A stretch of 64,000 nt of DNA from Pelosinus sp. UFO1. Its GTDB lineage: Bacteria; Bacillota; Negativicutes; DSM-13327. This document shows positions 26,612 through 36,018 of this stretch, one piece after another (within the stretch, counting starts at the first letter, position 1; each line of letters begins with the position of its first letter). The position numbers and the translations under genes are program-made. The stretch spans positions 858,001 to 922,000 of the forward strand of contig NZ_CP008852.1 of assembly GCF_000725345.1 (NCBI RefSeq). The letters run 5' to 3'. The notes under the pieces were generated by a model, which made no database searches, was not told where the DNA came from, and worked only from the letters and a program-made list of their open reading frames with translations.

Positions 26612-29299
26612 ATGCCTGAGGAAAGTAAAGAAAAAAAACGTCCAGATCCTGATGTCTTATTAACGAAGCTAAATAAAGAAAACAGAGGTAAGCTGACGGT
26701 GTTTTTAGGTGCAGCTGCCGGTGTTGGTAAAACCTACACCATGCTAGAGATTGCCCATGAGATGTTGGCTTCTGGTGTAGATGTTGTGATTGGTTGGGTA
26801 GAGACCCATAAACGTGTGGAAACGGAAAAAATGGTGGAGGGTTTACCTCGTTTGCCGGCAAGGGAAATTGAGCACCGAGGTAGGACTTTGCATGAAATGG
26901 ATATTGATGCTATTTTGGCGCGTAAACCGAAAGTAGTGTTAGTTGATGAACTGGCCCATACTAATGTGGCCGGTTCTCGCCATGTCCGTAGATTTCAGGA
27001 TGTAGAAGAAATATTAAATGCTGGCATTGATGTATCTACGACACTAAATATTCAACATATTGAAAGTTTAAATGATATTGTCGCCCAGATTACAGGGGTA
27101 ACAGTACGGGAAACGGTGCCTGATAGTATTGTGGAGCAGGCTGATCAAGTGCAATTGATTGATATTCCCCCCAATGAACTCATTAAGCGCTTGAAGGAAG
27201 GCAAAATATATATGCCTCATCAGGCAGAATTGGCGTTGAATAAGTTTTTCCGCCCCGGGAACATTAATGCCTTGCGGGAACTGTCTCTTCGCTTTACAGC
27301 ATATCGAGTGGATAAAGAATTAAATGAATACATGCAGGAACATGATATTCCTGGACCTTGGCCAGCAGGCGAGCGGGTGATGGTCTGTGTGAGTTCTAGT
27401 CCCTTTTCGGCTCAGCTTATTCGGGCAGCACGGCGGTTGGCTCGTGGTTTACAAGCTGAATTATTGGCTGTACATATTGATACACCAAGACGTCTAGAAC
27501 TTAGCGAGAAGGAACGGGATCGTATTTTTCGTAATATGCGCCTGGCAGAGGAATTAGGGGCTAAAACCATAAGTGTCGTTGGTAAAGATCTGACTGAAGA
27601 AATATTATCAATGACACGGGAGTATAATGTCACTCATCTAGTAGTTGGTAAACCACTACGTGGACGTATATGGGAGTGGTTAAATGGCGGTGCGGTAGTA
27701 AATAAACTCATCCGTTATAGTGGTGGTGTTAACATTCATGTTATTCAGGGTAACACAGAGGTAAAGGATGAGCCGAAATTTAAAACCTTAGCAACAAAAG
27801 CAACGATTCCTTTATGGAATTATATGGCCGGTGTGCTAATGATTTTCTTAATTACTGCTGGTAATTGGTTGTGGCGTGAATATATTGAGTCTATACATAT
27901 GATGTTATATTTAGTGCCTGTACTTTTGTCGGCAGTATGGTGGGGGAAGGGACCATCTTATGTGGTGGCATTAGCCAGTGTATTACTTTTTGATTTTTTC
28001 TTTATTCCACCTTTTTTTAGTTTTAGCGTAGCAGATCTTCGTTATCTGTGGAGTTTACCACTTTTTCTCTTAGTATCTTTTACTATCGGCGGACAAACTG
28101 AAAAACTTCGTCTAGAGGCTATGTTAGCTAGGCAGCGGGAAAAGACTACTCGAGCACTCTATTCTTTCAGTCGTGAGATTGCAGCAGTAGTGGAGGTTAA
28201 TGCTATTGTAGGTATTTTGGTCGAGCAAGCATGGCAGACTTTGGAACGACCTGTGGCAGTATTTCTACCCCAGGATAATGGTACTTTACTGTTGGCCGCT
28301 GAAGCAGGGACCAAGAAAAGTGGCATTGATACAAGTGAGCAGGCGGTGGCTATTTGGGCGTATGAGCATAGCGAAATTGCTGGACGTTGTACAGAAACCC
28401 TTCCAGGTGCTAGATACATGTATTTGCCATTAACGACAAGTGATAACACGGTTGGTGTTTTAGGTATTCGGATTCAGGAAAAAATGCTTACTCCCGTGCA
28501 GAGGCGATTGATGGAAGCATGGGCAGGATTGGCAGCTATTGCTGTGGAACGAGTTAATTTAGCCGATCAAGCTAGGCGCGCTGCCTTATTAGTAGAATCA
28601 GATCAATTACGTACTGCCCTATTTAATTCTATTTCTCATGAGCTTAGGACGCCATTGGCATCGATAATTGGAGCAGTTTCCGGTCTTTTAGACGTGGAAG
28701 GTATCTATTCAGGAGAAGATAGAAAAGAATTGTTAGAAACCGTGAAAGAAGGGGCAAATCGTATGGATCGCTTGGTAGCCAATCTTTTGGATACTGCTAG
28801 ATTAGAAAGTGGTATGATGCAGCTGAAAATCGATTGGTGCGACATTGAAGATATTACAGGTATTGCTCTAAGGCGGGTCGAAGAATCTCTTAACGATAGA
28901 GCTTTACTTGTTAGAATACCTGCAGATCTACCGTTGGTGAAAGCTGATTGCGTTCTCGTTGAATTAGTGCTAGTAAATTTACTGGACAATGCTTGTAAGT
29001 ATTCCGCACCGGGGAGTGAAATTGTAATTACTGCCAGTCAGGACGAAAAGGTAGTAAGAGTATCAGTAGCTGACCGAGGTCCAGGTATTCCATCTGAATA
29101 TTTAACACGTGTTTTTGATAAATTTTATCGGGTAGAACAGCCTAAGAGCGTTAGCGGTACAGGCCTAGGTTTATCTATATGTAAAGGAATAATTGAAGCT
29201 CATGGGGGAACAATTCATGCCGAAAATCGACCAGGTGGTGGTACAGTGATGACCTTTGCCCTTCCCTGTGATGAACAGCCACCTTCAAATATGGTATAA
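26612..29299 (+). CDS. kdpD: K+-sensing histidine kinase KdpD, full length
   Basis: An 895-aa sensor kinase. In order: KdpD N-terminal domain with Walker A GAAAGVGKTYTM (about 31-42) and Walker B-like VLVDELAHTN; a Usp domain (about 250-370, known in the family to bind c-di-AMP or nucleotides); DUF4118 with four TM helices (about 395-500); a GAF domain (about 520-645); HisKA with FNSISHELRTPLASI (His near 675); and HATPase with DRGPGIP and GTGLGLSICKG. Unlike the N-terminal-only KdpD of some Firmicutes, this is the long enteric-like form. The structured repeat starts about 22 nt after its stop and separates it from kdpE. Confidence 0.95.
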   Translation: MPEESKEKKRPDPDVLLTKLNKENRGKLTVFLGAAAGVGKTYTMLEIAHEMLASGVDVVIGWVETHKRVETEKMVEGLPRLPAREIEHRGRTLHEMDIDAILARKPKVVLVDELAHTNVAGSRHVRRFQDVEEILNAGIDVSTTLNIQHIESLNDIVAQITGVTVRETVPDSIVEQADQVQLIDIPPNELIKRLKEGKIYMPHQAELALNKFFRPGNINALRELSLRFTAYRVDKELNEYMQEHDIPGPWPAGERVMVCVSSSPFSAQLIRAARRLARGLQAELLAVHIDTPRRLELSEKERDRIFRNMRLAEELGAKTISVVGKDLTEEILSMTREYNVTHLVVGKPLRGRIWEWLNGGAVVNKLIRYSGGVNIHVIQGNTEVKDEPKFKTLATKATIPLWNYMAGVLMIFLITAGNWLWREYIESIHMMLYLVPVLLSAVWWGKGPSYVVALASVLLFDFFFIPPFFSFSVADLRYLWSLPLFLLVSFTIGGQTEKLRLEAMLARQREKTTRALYSFSREIAAVVEVNAIVGILVEQAWQTLERPVAVFLPQDNGTLLLAAEAGTKKSGIDTSEQAVAIWAYEHSEIAGRCTETLPGARYMYLPLTTSDNTVGVLGIRIQEKMLTPVQRRLMEAWAGLAAIAVERVNLADQARRAALLVESDQLRTALFNSISHELRTPLASIIGAVSGLLDVEGIYSGEDRKELLETVKEGANRMDRLVANLLDTARLESGMMQLKIDWCDIEDITGIALRRVEESLNDRALLVRIPADLPLVKADCVLVELVLVNLLDNACKYSAPGSEIVITASQDEKVVRVSVADRGPGIPSEYLTRVFDKFYRVEQPKSVSGTGLGLSICKGIIEAHGGTIHAENRPGGGTVMTFALPCDEQPPSNMV

Positions 29300-29360
29300 T
29301 ATAGAAAACAATATATGATTTTTATCCGATGACTAAACCGCTCTAAGACTCCCATCTTCA

Positions 29361-29461
29361 TCTCGTTAACAGTCTGTAATACCCTTCCCTCTGGTCAGGA
29401 TAACAGTCTGTAAACTCGAAGTAAGTTCGCTCTAAGGATTTTCGAATCCAAGGCTCACTTA
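29361..29461 (+). repeat. Tandem unit 1 of the kdpD-kdpE element
   Basis: The unit begins TCTCGTTAACAGTCTGTAA, has a second TAACAGTCTGTAA, and ends with a branched hairpin: GTAAGT/ACTTAT outer stem and GGATT-TTCG-AATCC inner stem (29436-29449). The loop belongs to the stable UNCG class. Confidence 0.75.
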
Positions 29462-29564
29462 TCTCGTTAACAGTCTGTAATTCCCTGCCCTTGACGGTCA
29501 GGGAAACAGGCTGTAAACTCGAAATAAGTTCGCTCTAAGGGTCTCCGGACCCAAGGCTCACTTA
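29462..29564 (+). repeat. Tandem unit 2 of the kdpD-kdpE element
   Basis: Same layout as unit 1. The terminal hairpin is GGGTC-TCCG-GACCC (29539-29552), where two base pairs differ from unit 1 with both partners changed, and the loop is still UNCG. A CCCTG/CAGGG stem (about 29484-29503) is better formed than in unit 1. Confidence 0.75.
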
Positions 29565-29684
29565 TACAAGTGGGAGTTAAGAGCGGCTAAGTCCCTGGAT
29601 AAGTGCGACTAAAATTCAGGTGGAGTTAAAACTCCATCTGAATCAAGTCTTATTTATTTTCTTTGGAGGAGGGTGGTGTAGATA

Positions 29685-30374
29685 ATGGAAAAAGGAGCAC
29701 GAATTTTAATTGTTGATGATGAACCTCAAATTAGGCGATTGTTAAAAGTCTCATTAACTGCTCATGCCTATGAAATTGATGAATGTCAAAATGGACAGGA
29801 AGGAATCAATAGAGTAGCCATATTTAAGCCTGACCTGATTCTTCTGGATTTGGGATTGCCTGATATGGACGGAAAGACAGTAGTGGAGTCAATTCGTGAA
29901 TGGTCAAAAGTACCTATCATTATTCTGACTGCCCGTGATCAGGAAAATGAAAAAATTGCAGCACTAGATGCTGGGGCAGATGATTATGTTACGAAACCAT
30001 TTAGTATGGGAGAATTGTTAGCACGCTTGCGGGTAGCTCTAAGGCATACTGTAACGGTGGAAAGTTCTCCAGTGATAACTTGTGGTGAATTGATGATTGA
30101 TTTAGTTGCTCGTCATGTAACTCGAAATGATAAAGAAATAAAATTGACACCTACAGAATATGAGATATTAAAAATATTAGCCCAGAATATTGGTAGAGTA
30201 TTGACTCATAAACAGCTATTAAAGGCAGTATGGGGTACCGCTTATAATGAAGATACTCATTATATTAGGGTGTATATTGGTCAGCTCAGACGTAAGGTAG
30301 AGGAGAACCCAGCTCAACCTAGATATATTATTACAGAGTCAGGTGTCGGTTATCGGTTAATGACTGGGATTTAG
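29685..30374 (+). CDS. kdpE: Response regulator KdpE
   Basis: A 229-aa OmpR-family regulator that activates kdpFABC on phosphorylation by KdpD. Receiver: ILIVDDEPQIRR, phospho-Asp in LILLDLGLPDMDG, TKPFSMGELLARLR. DNA-binding winged helix: about 130-227, with LTPTEYEILKILAQNIGRVLTH (in two blocks) and HYIRVYIGQLRRKVE, ending GVGYRLM as in KdpE. GGAGGAGG precedes the start. The structured repeat lies between kdpD and this gene, which is unusual because kdpDE normally overlap. Confidence 0.93.
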   Translation: MEKGARILIVDDEPQIRRLLKVSLTAHAYEIDECQNGQEGINRVAIFKPDLILLDLGLPDMDGKTVVESIREWSKVPIIILTARDQENEKIAALDAGADDYVTKPFSMGELLARLRVALRHTVTVESSPVITCGELMIDLVARHVTRNDKEIKLTPTEYEILKILAQNIGRVLTHKQLLKAVWGTAYNEDTHYIRVYIGQLRRKVEENPAQPRYIITESGVGYRLMTGI

Positions 30375-30382
30375 GAGAGACT

Positions 30383-30420
30383 TAACGGTAGAGATATAAA
30401 ATCTCTGCCGTTATTTTTAT
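30383..30420 (+). terminator. Terminator of the kdp operon
   Basis: AACGGTAGAGAT (30383-30394) pairs with ATCTCTGCCGTT (one G-U pair), followed by ATTTTTATT. It starts 9 nt after kdpE. Confidence 0.88.
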
Positions 30421-30633
30421 TACTGGTAGAATTAAATATTCTTCATTTGAACATATATAATCTTAGTGTAAAGATTATATAAAGATTGTGCAATCACACT
30501 TCCATTTTCAATAAAATATTGTATACTTAATCTCATGCAAAATAACAGTTTATATTCGGTGGCCACCTTGTAAATTGATAGTATAATATTGAATATTTTA
30601 CCAAAAGATAATACTCGTAGGGGTGGATTAATT

Positions 30634-32478
30634 ATGATGAAATTTGTTCGGCGAATACTGATTGGCAGACCGTTACATAATCAAGAAATGAGCCATGAAA
30701 AGCTCCCTAAATGGAAGGCTTTGGCAATATTTTCTTCCGATGCCCTCTCATCTGTGGCTTATGGCCCTGAGGAAGTCATGATCATGCTAACACTTCCGGG
30801 AATTATAGCTTATGGCTATTTAGCACCAATCAGCTTGGCGATTTTGGCTTTGCTCGCTATTGTCACTTTTTCCTATGTACAAGTAGCCAAAGTGAACCCC
30901 GGCGGCGGTGGTTCCTATTCTGTAGCGATACATAATCTTGGCGAAATGCCAGCACTAGTAGCTGCAGCTGCCTTATTTGCTGATTACACACTTACTGTGG
31001 CCGTAAGTGTTTGTGCTGGTACAGCTGCTCTTGCATCAGCTTTTCCTGCATTGGCGGCACACCAAGTAGGGATTGATTTAGCCGTTTTATTTTGCATTTT
31101 AATGTTAGTGAATCTAAGAGGAGTCAAGGAAGCCTCTACTGCCTTTGTTTACCCAACCTATGCATTTATTTTCGGTATTATCGCTTTGATTTTTACGGGA
31201 ATATACCAAGCTTTGACTGGGCAGCAGCCCATTATTCCGCCAGAATCCTTGGCTAAGCAATTTGATTGGACAATGTTGGTACTACTTTTACGTGCCTTCG
31301 CTAATGGCTGTAGCTCTATGACTGGGGTAGAAGCCCTTTCTAATGGTGTACCTATGTTCCGCTCTCCTGAAGTACGTAATGTAACAATAACGACATATTG
31401 GATGTCAGGTATTCTAGGCTTTATGCTTATGGGTATTTCCTTCCTAATTATGCACTTTCATATTTTACAGATAGAAGGCGTAACCACCTTGTCGCAAATT
31501 GTTGAAATGACCTTTGGACGAGGTTGGGGATATTATTATATCCAAATCACCACCATGATCGTATTATATTTAGCGGCCAATACCTCGTTTAATGGTCTAC
31601 CTTCTCTTTTATCCCTTCTGGCTAAAGACGGCTATATGCCACGCTATCTAGGAATCAGGGGTGAACGTTTGAGTTTCTCCAATGGCATTGTCCTACTCAG
31701 TGCGATAGCTGGTCTGTTAATTTTTATTTATGATGGGAGTACTGAGCATCTAATTTCCCTATATGCTATCGGTGTTTTCCTCTCATTTACCATCGCCCAA
31801 ACAGGTATGGTTGTCCATTGGCGTCGGGAAAGAACCCCTGGTTGGATTATGAATGCTACTATAAATACAATTGGTGCCATCGTCACTGGAATCGTCGTGC
31901 TTATTATCGGTATTACCAAATTTTCCCACGGAGCCTGGGCTGTTATTGTGTTTATTCCGTTTATGATTTTTATTTTCAAGAAAATTCGTTCTCACTATAT
32001 TGATATGTCTGAACAACTACACTTACCAATGGAAGACTTTGACCCTGCGATTGCTACTACTTTTAAAGTAGGTAGAAATATGGTCATTGTACCTGTTGCT
32101 ACTCCCACCAATATCGTAGCGCAAACCCTCACATATGCGAAAAGCATTAGTAAAGATATTGTTGCCTTACATATTGCTACTGATGAAGTAGATGCTCAAA
32201 AGGTAGCAAAAAAATGGCATGACTGGAATCCGGGTGTTGAGTTAGTAACAGTTTATTCTCCCTACCGCTTAGTAATTCAACCACTACTTGATTACATCAT
32301 CCAACTAGAGCGCCAAAAAGAACCAGAAGATTATATTACAATTCTAATCCCTGAGTTCCAAACAAAAAAATGGTGGCACCGTCTGCTTCACAACCAGACA
32401 GGTTGGGTGCTCCGTACTTTACTAATTCTAAAGGAAAATGTGATTGTGACTAGCGTTCCCTTCCACTTGAAAAAATAG
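30634..32478 (+). CDS. kimA: KimA-type potassium transporter (APC superfamily)
   Basis: A 614-aa protein with about 12 TM helices and a C-terminal cytoplasmic domain (about 480-614). It resembles Bacillus subtilis KimA (YdaO), a high-affinity K+/H+ symporter. Typical segments: IFSSDALSSVAYGPEEVM near the start, VNPGGGGSYSVA, ALFADYTLTVAVS, LVNLRGVKEAS. ATG 30634 has GGGGTGG 7 nt upstream; an upstream TTG at 30589 lacks one. Next to kdp, it gives the island two K+ systems. In B. subtilis kimA has a c-di-AMP riboswitch; I see none in the 210 nt upstream here. Confidence 0.85.
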   Translation: MMKFVRRILIGRPLHNQEMSHEKLPKWKALAIFSSDALSSVAYGPEEVMIMLTLPGIIAYGYLAPISLAILALLAIVTFSYVQVAKVNPGGGGSYSVAIHNLGEMPALVAAAALFADYTLTVAVSVCAGTAALASAFPALAAHQVGIDLAVLFCILMLVNLRGVKEASTAFVYPTYAFIFGIIALIFTGIYQALTGQQPIIPPESLAKQFDWTMLVLLLRAFANGCSSMTGVEALSNGVPMFRSPEVRNVTITTYWMSGILGFMLMGISFLIMHFHILQIEGVTTLSQIVEMTFGRGWGYYYIQITTMIVLYLAANTSFNGLPSLLSLLAKDGYMPRYLGIRGERLSFSNGIVLLSAIAGLLIFIYDGSTEHLISLYAIGVFLSFTIAQTGMVVHWRRERTPGWIMNATINTIGAIVTGIVVLIIGITKFSHGAWAVIVFIPFMIFIFKKIRSHYIDMSEQLHLPMEDFDPAIATTFKVGRNMVIVPVATPTNIVAQTLTYAKSISKDIVALHIATDEVDAQKVAKKWHDWNPGVELVTVYSPYRLVIQPLLDYIIQLERQKEPEDYITILIPEFQTKKWWHRLLHNQTGWVLRTLLILKENVIVTSVPFHLKK

Positions 32479-32490
32479 AATGAAATTTGC

Positions 32491-32530
32491 TAAAGGAGCA
32501 GCTTCAAAATAGAGGCTGCTCCTTTATTTA
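32491..32530 (+). terminator. Terminator after kimA
   Basis: AAAGGAGCAGC (32492-32502) pairs with GCTGCTCCTTT (32515-32525), followed by ATTTAT. It lies between kimA and a convergent small gene. Confidence 0.85.
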
Positions 32531-32548
32531 TGGTACGTTCAGGTGGCG

Positions 32549-32824
32549 CTAATTATTAGGTCTGACTTTAAAATTAAGTTGATGAATAAAATGAGGATGG
32601 GGACTAAATAAGTGCTTAAGTTCATCTATACTGACAACTTCCGTTGAAACGATAGTGAATTCTCCCAGAAAAGTATGGAGTGCACCACAAAAAATCAAAT
32701 CCGTATTTGTAATGCTTACTTCAGTTACCTTACTACCTAGAATCTTTTCATTCATCCAATCCACTACTGTGGAAATTTTAACATCTTTGTCAATCTCAAA
32801 TGTCACCATCATTTCTTGTGTCAT
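32549..32824 (-). CDS. Hypothetical protein, 91 aa
   Basis: A soluble 91-residue protein starting MTQEMMVTFEIDKDV with AAGGAG 8 nt before the ATG. It has alternating beta/alpha character and a His-rich stretch (SPHPHFIHQ) near the end. No family recognised. It is a lone minus-strand gene between kimA and the gerA operon. Confidence 0.6.
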   Translation of the reverse strand: MTQEMMVTFEIDKDVKISTVVDWMNEKILGSKVTEVSITNTDLIFCGALHTFLGEFTIVSTEVVSIDELKHLFSPHPHFIHQLNFKVRPNN

Positions 32825-33056
32825 GATAGATTCTCCTTACTGCTTCTCTTTTCCTATTTCATCTTGATGATAACATGATCTCATCTCAAGAAGGCGTAAA
32901 GAAACAAAGGATTTATATCAAGAAAAAGTAAAGGTAGCTTCGTAGGGAAAGGGGATTAACAATGAAGAGGAATACCTTCTCCCTTTTTGGCATTTATTTA
33001 TTGTTGGTTTTTAAAGTGAAAATTAACTTATAATAAGCGGAATCTATTTGCCTAAT

Positions 33057-33087
33057 TGATAAAGAATGACATAGTAATAACATAATA
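33057..33087 (+). promoter_or_regulatory. Possible sigma-G-type promoter of the gerA operon
   Basis: TGATAA at 33057-33062 and CATAATA at 33081-33087 are 18 nt apart, close to the sigma-G pattern used for germination receptor genes in forespores. It lies 73 nt before gerAA. The remaining spacer (32825-33056) holds a 23-codon frame at about 32962 with an AGGGG site, too short to support, and nothing else. Confidence 0.35.
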
Positions 33088-33159
33088 CGGTTAACAATTT
33101 GTTTATGAGGGAAATACTATTAAAAGTATATATAAGGCTTTTCAAGGGAGGGGAGAGGT

Positions 33160-34809
33160 ATGAAAAAGAAGGTACTTTCTCATAATAAAAAAACGTCAAC
33201 TAGTGAGTCGTTAGCTTCATGCCCTGAAAATAACTCTGCGTTAGAGTCATTACAAATGATGATTGAAGGCAGTAAGTACATTACTCAAGATATGTCTTCT
33301 ATAATTAGGCAATTGCGTCAGTCAGGAATTGAAGTACAGCAGGTATCTTCTAAGATAAAAGATAATGAGCAATATATAAAAAATATCTTTGATAAATGCT
33401 CTGATATAGTGATACGGGAAATTAAAATCACCAATAATCCTAAATATAGCGCCCTCCTTGTATATATTGATGGTATGGTAAAACAAGAACTCATTGAAGA
33501 CGCCGTTGTAAAAAAAATGGTCAGTCAACCTGCAGATTCTACCTACCTTCCTGCCAGTAAGGAATATGTACAGTATTTAATCGGGATACGACCTGAGGAT
33601 ATCTATGAAGAAATGAGTCAGGTCATAGAAGCGATATTAAGTAGTAAAATTATTGTATTTGTAGATGGGGTAAATAGTGCACTGACAATCGATTTTAAAA
33701 ATCCTCCTACCAGAAATGTGGAGCAGCCGGAAGCGGAAAGTTCTCTGCGTGGACCGAAAGAGGGGTTTACAGAATCCATAAGGACGAGTACAGGCTTACT
33801 TAGAAAAAAAATCAAAAATATAAATTTGAAGATGGAATCTTATAAGATTGGCAGAGAGACCAAGACAGATATTGTTGTTTGTTATCTCGCAGGCATTGCC
33901 AATGATAAAATTGTAAATGAAGTGAGAGAGAGATTACATAAGATTGATATAGATTCTGTATTGGGCAGTAGCTATATTGAAGCATATATAGAGGACAGTC
34001 CTTTTTTTATCTTTCCTACGATATTCCGCACGGAAAAACCAGATGTAGTGGCAGGCAAACTATTAGAAGGTCATATTGCCATTATCGTTGACGGAACTCC
34101 CGTTGCTATAACCGTTCCCTGTCTTTTTGTAGACTTTATTAAGACGGCTGATGACTATTACTTGAAATTTATTCCTGCCACATTAAGCCGATGGATTCGG
34201 TTTGGAGCATTTTTTATAAATCTTACCCTTACAGGCTTTTATGTGGCATTATTAACATTTCATCAAGAACTGATTCCTGATTCTTTAGTTCCTAGCCTGA
34301 TAAAATCTCGAGCCGGAGTGCCCCTTCCTGTAATGTGGGAGTCCTTTGCCTTGTTATTTACCTATGAGGTATTGAGAGAAGCGGGTATTCGAATGCCAAG
34401 AGTAGTAGGACCGGCTGTAAGTATCGTTGGCGCACTGGTATTAGGTCAGTCCGCTGTAGATGCAGGATTAGTAAGTACACTGACGGTTGTTGTAATCGGT
34501 TTTACCGCCATAGCCGCCTTGACAGTACCTTATCCGGAGATGAGTATGTCACTCATTTATCCTCGATTTATCTTTCTGTTCTTAGGTGGAACCTTGGGTA
34601 TGCTAGGACTTACAGGCGGTATCATGATGTTGTTCATGAACATGATATCGGCACGATCCTTTGGCGTGCCATATATGGGACCTCTGGCACCTCTTGTTAA
34701 AAATGAACTGTCAGATGTAGTGATCAGAGCACCGTTGTGGTCTATGCTTAAACGATCAAAACTCATTACGTGGAAGCAATCCATACGAAAAAAAACAAAG
34801 GTACGCTAA
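33160..34809 (+). CDS. gerAA: Spore germination receptor subunit GerAA
   Basis: A 549-aa member of the GerA family (PF03323 type). A long cytosolic N-terminal part (about 1-345, with SILVYIDGMV-like and YIEDSPFFIFPTIFRTEKPDVV segments) is followed by about five TM helices with ATLSRWIRFGAFF, PRVVGPAVSIVGALVLGQSAV and ARSFGVPYMGPLAP. It is part of the inner-membrane germinant receptor that starts spore germination. First of a three-gene operon in A-C-B order. Confidence 0.93.
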   Translation: MKKKVLSHNKKTSTSESLASCPENNSALESLQMMIEGSKYITQDMSSIIRQLRQSGIEVQQVSSKIKDNEQYIKNIFDKCSDIVIREIKITNNPKYSALLVYIDGMVKQELIEDAVVKKMVSQPADSTYLPASKEYVQYLIGIRPEDIYEEMSQVIEAILSSKIIVFVDGVNSALTIDFKNPPTRNVEQPEAESSLRGPKEGFTESIRTSTGLLRKKIKNINLKMESYKIGRETKTDIVVCYLAGIANDKIVNEVRERLHKIDIDSVLGSSYIEAYIEDSPFFIFPTIFRTEKPDVVAGKLLEGHIAIIVDGTPVAITVPCLFVDFIKTADDYYLKFIPATLSRWIRFGAFFINLTLTGFYVALLTFHQELIPDSLVPSLIKSRAGVPLPVMWESFALLFTYEVLREAGIRMPRVVGPAVSIVGALVLGQSAVDAGLVSTLTVVVIGFTAIAALTVPYPEMSMSLIYPRFIFLFLGGTLGMLGLTGGIMMLFMNMISARSFGVPYMGPLAPLVKNELSDVVIRAPLWSMLKRSKLITWKQSIRKKTKVR

Positions 34810-34840
34810 GCGGATAGGAAAAGAAGAAAGGGAGTCGTCC

Positions 34841-36004
34841 ATGAAAAAAGGTATTGCATTTTTCATGATTTATATCATTATGTTTCTTACGGTAGGCTGT
34901 ATGGCGAAAACTGAAATTGAAAAACTGGCTATAGTAGTAACCTTTGGTGTTGACATTACAACAGATGGGAAATACATGATCTCTACCCAGATATTAAAAA
35001 CACAGAAACAGTCACCTGGAGGCATGGGGGGATCAAAAGGCGAGAAGCAGCCTACGGAGGTCATGGCATTAATCAGTACAGGGGATACTATACCTGATGC
35101 ATTAGATCATTTGTCGAAAGAACTAGGCAAAAAGGTAGCGTTATCCCATGTGAAGTTTATTGTCATCGGTGAAGATGCCGCAAAAGCAGGAATCGCTGAA
35201 CTGATGGATTTTTCGGCAAGAGGATACCAGCTTCGCCCTAATGTTGTTTTCCTTGTTACAAGTGGTAAGGCTTCTGAAATACTAAGAACATCAACACCAG
35301 AAGATTCTATTCCTGCTAACGCCATTGCAGCCATATTGAATTTACAAGCAAACTATGGATACGTACCTGTCACTACTACTATGGAATTTGCTAATTCCCT
35401 AGCCAGCAAGACGGCAGCACCAATGGCAGGGGTCATTAGCCTGCATGGAGATGAACAAGTGGGTAGAGTATTCAAAATGATAGGAATTGCTGTATTTAAA
35501 AAGGATAAGCTCATTGGATATATGATGGGGGAAGAGGAAGTGCGGGGTGTCCAGTGGATACGGGATAAAGTTAAAGCAGGAAATATTGTAATGCCGTCAC
35601 CTAATAAAGGTAGCATAACAATAGAAATTATTTCTGCAAGTAGTGAGATAAAGTCTATCGTAAAAGATAATAAACCCATCATACATATAACCATAAATAA
35701 GAAAGGAAATATAAGGGGAATGGTGGGAGATCTAGATGCTATGAAAAATCCTGAAATATTAACAGAGTTTGAGCAATTAGAGAATGAGGTCATAAAGAAA
35801 GAAGTTGAGAAAGCGTTATATGCAGCGCAAAAGACATTCAAGGCAGATATATTTGATTTTGGCGAAACAATACACAGGGACTATCCTGATGAGTGGAAAA
35901 ATATAGAAGAAAGTTGGAGTGAGATTTTTCCTGACCTTGAGGTAGAGGTAGAAGTACATTCTAGTATACAAAGAATAGGTGTAATATCTAAACCTCTATA
36001 TTAA
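34841..36004 (+). CDS. gerAC: Spore germination receptor lipoprotein subunit GerAC
   Basis: A 387-aa lipoprotein. The N-terminus MKKGIAFFMIYIIMFLTVGC is a signal peptide with lipobox LTVGC. The Ger(x)C family body follows: GVDITTDGKYMISTQIL, ALSHVKFIVIGEDAAKAG and a C-terminal domain ending in FPDLEVEVEVHSSIQRIGVI. AGGGAG precedes ATG 34841, 32 nt after gerAA. It anchors on the outer face of the spore inner membrane. Confidence 0.92.
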   Translation: MKKGIAFFMIYIIMFLTVGCMAKTEIEKLAIVVTFGVDITTDGKYMISTQILKTQKQSPGGMGGSKGEKQPTEVMALISTGDTIPDALDHLSKELGKKVALSHVKFIVIGEDAAKAGIAELMDFSARGYQLRPNVVFLVTSGKASEILRTSTPEDSIPANAIAAILNLQANYGYVPVTTTMEFANSLASKTAAPMAGVISLHGDEQVGRVFKMIGIAVFKKDKLIGYMMGEEEVRGVQWIRDKVKAGNIVMPSPNKGSITIEIISASSEIKSIVKDNKPIIHITINKKGNIRGMVGDLDAMKNPEILTEFEQLENEVIKKEVEKALYAAQKTFKADIFDFGETIHRDYPDEWKNIEESWSEIFPDLEVEVEVHSSIQRIGVISKPLY

Positions 36005-36018
36005 TCGGAGGCTATATT

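Larger units (their letters stand above)
29321..29655 (+). repeat. Long structured repeat element between kdpD and kdpE
   Basis: A 335-nt non-coding element. An outer helix joins 29331-29354 to 29571-29593. Inside lie two tandem units (29361-29461 and 29462-29564). After the helix comes AGTC/GACT pairing, then a 3' hairpin at about 29617-29645. The ends and the post-helix part match the short copy at 4965-5085; the tandem units do not occur there. Base changes between units and between copies keep pairing, so it acts as RNA or is under structural constraint. It is in the kdpDE sense, ending 11 nt before the kdpE ribosome site. I do not recognise it as a known RNA family. Confidence 0.8.

Noticed and set aside
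30421-30633. c-di-AMP (ydaO-type) riboswitch upstream of kimA
   Set aside because: Expected because Bacillus kimA has one, but none of its conserved blocks is present; only AT-rich sequence and a small hairpin are seen. The kdp upstream region lacks it too.
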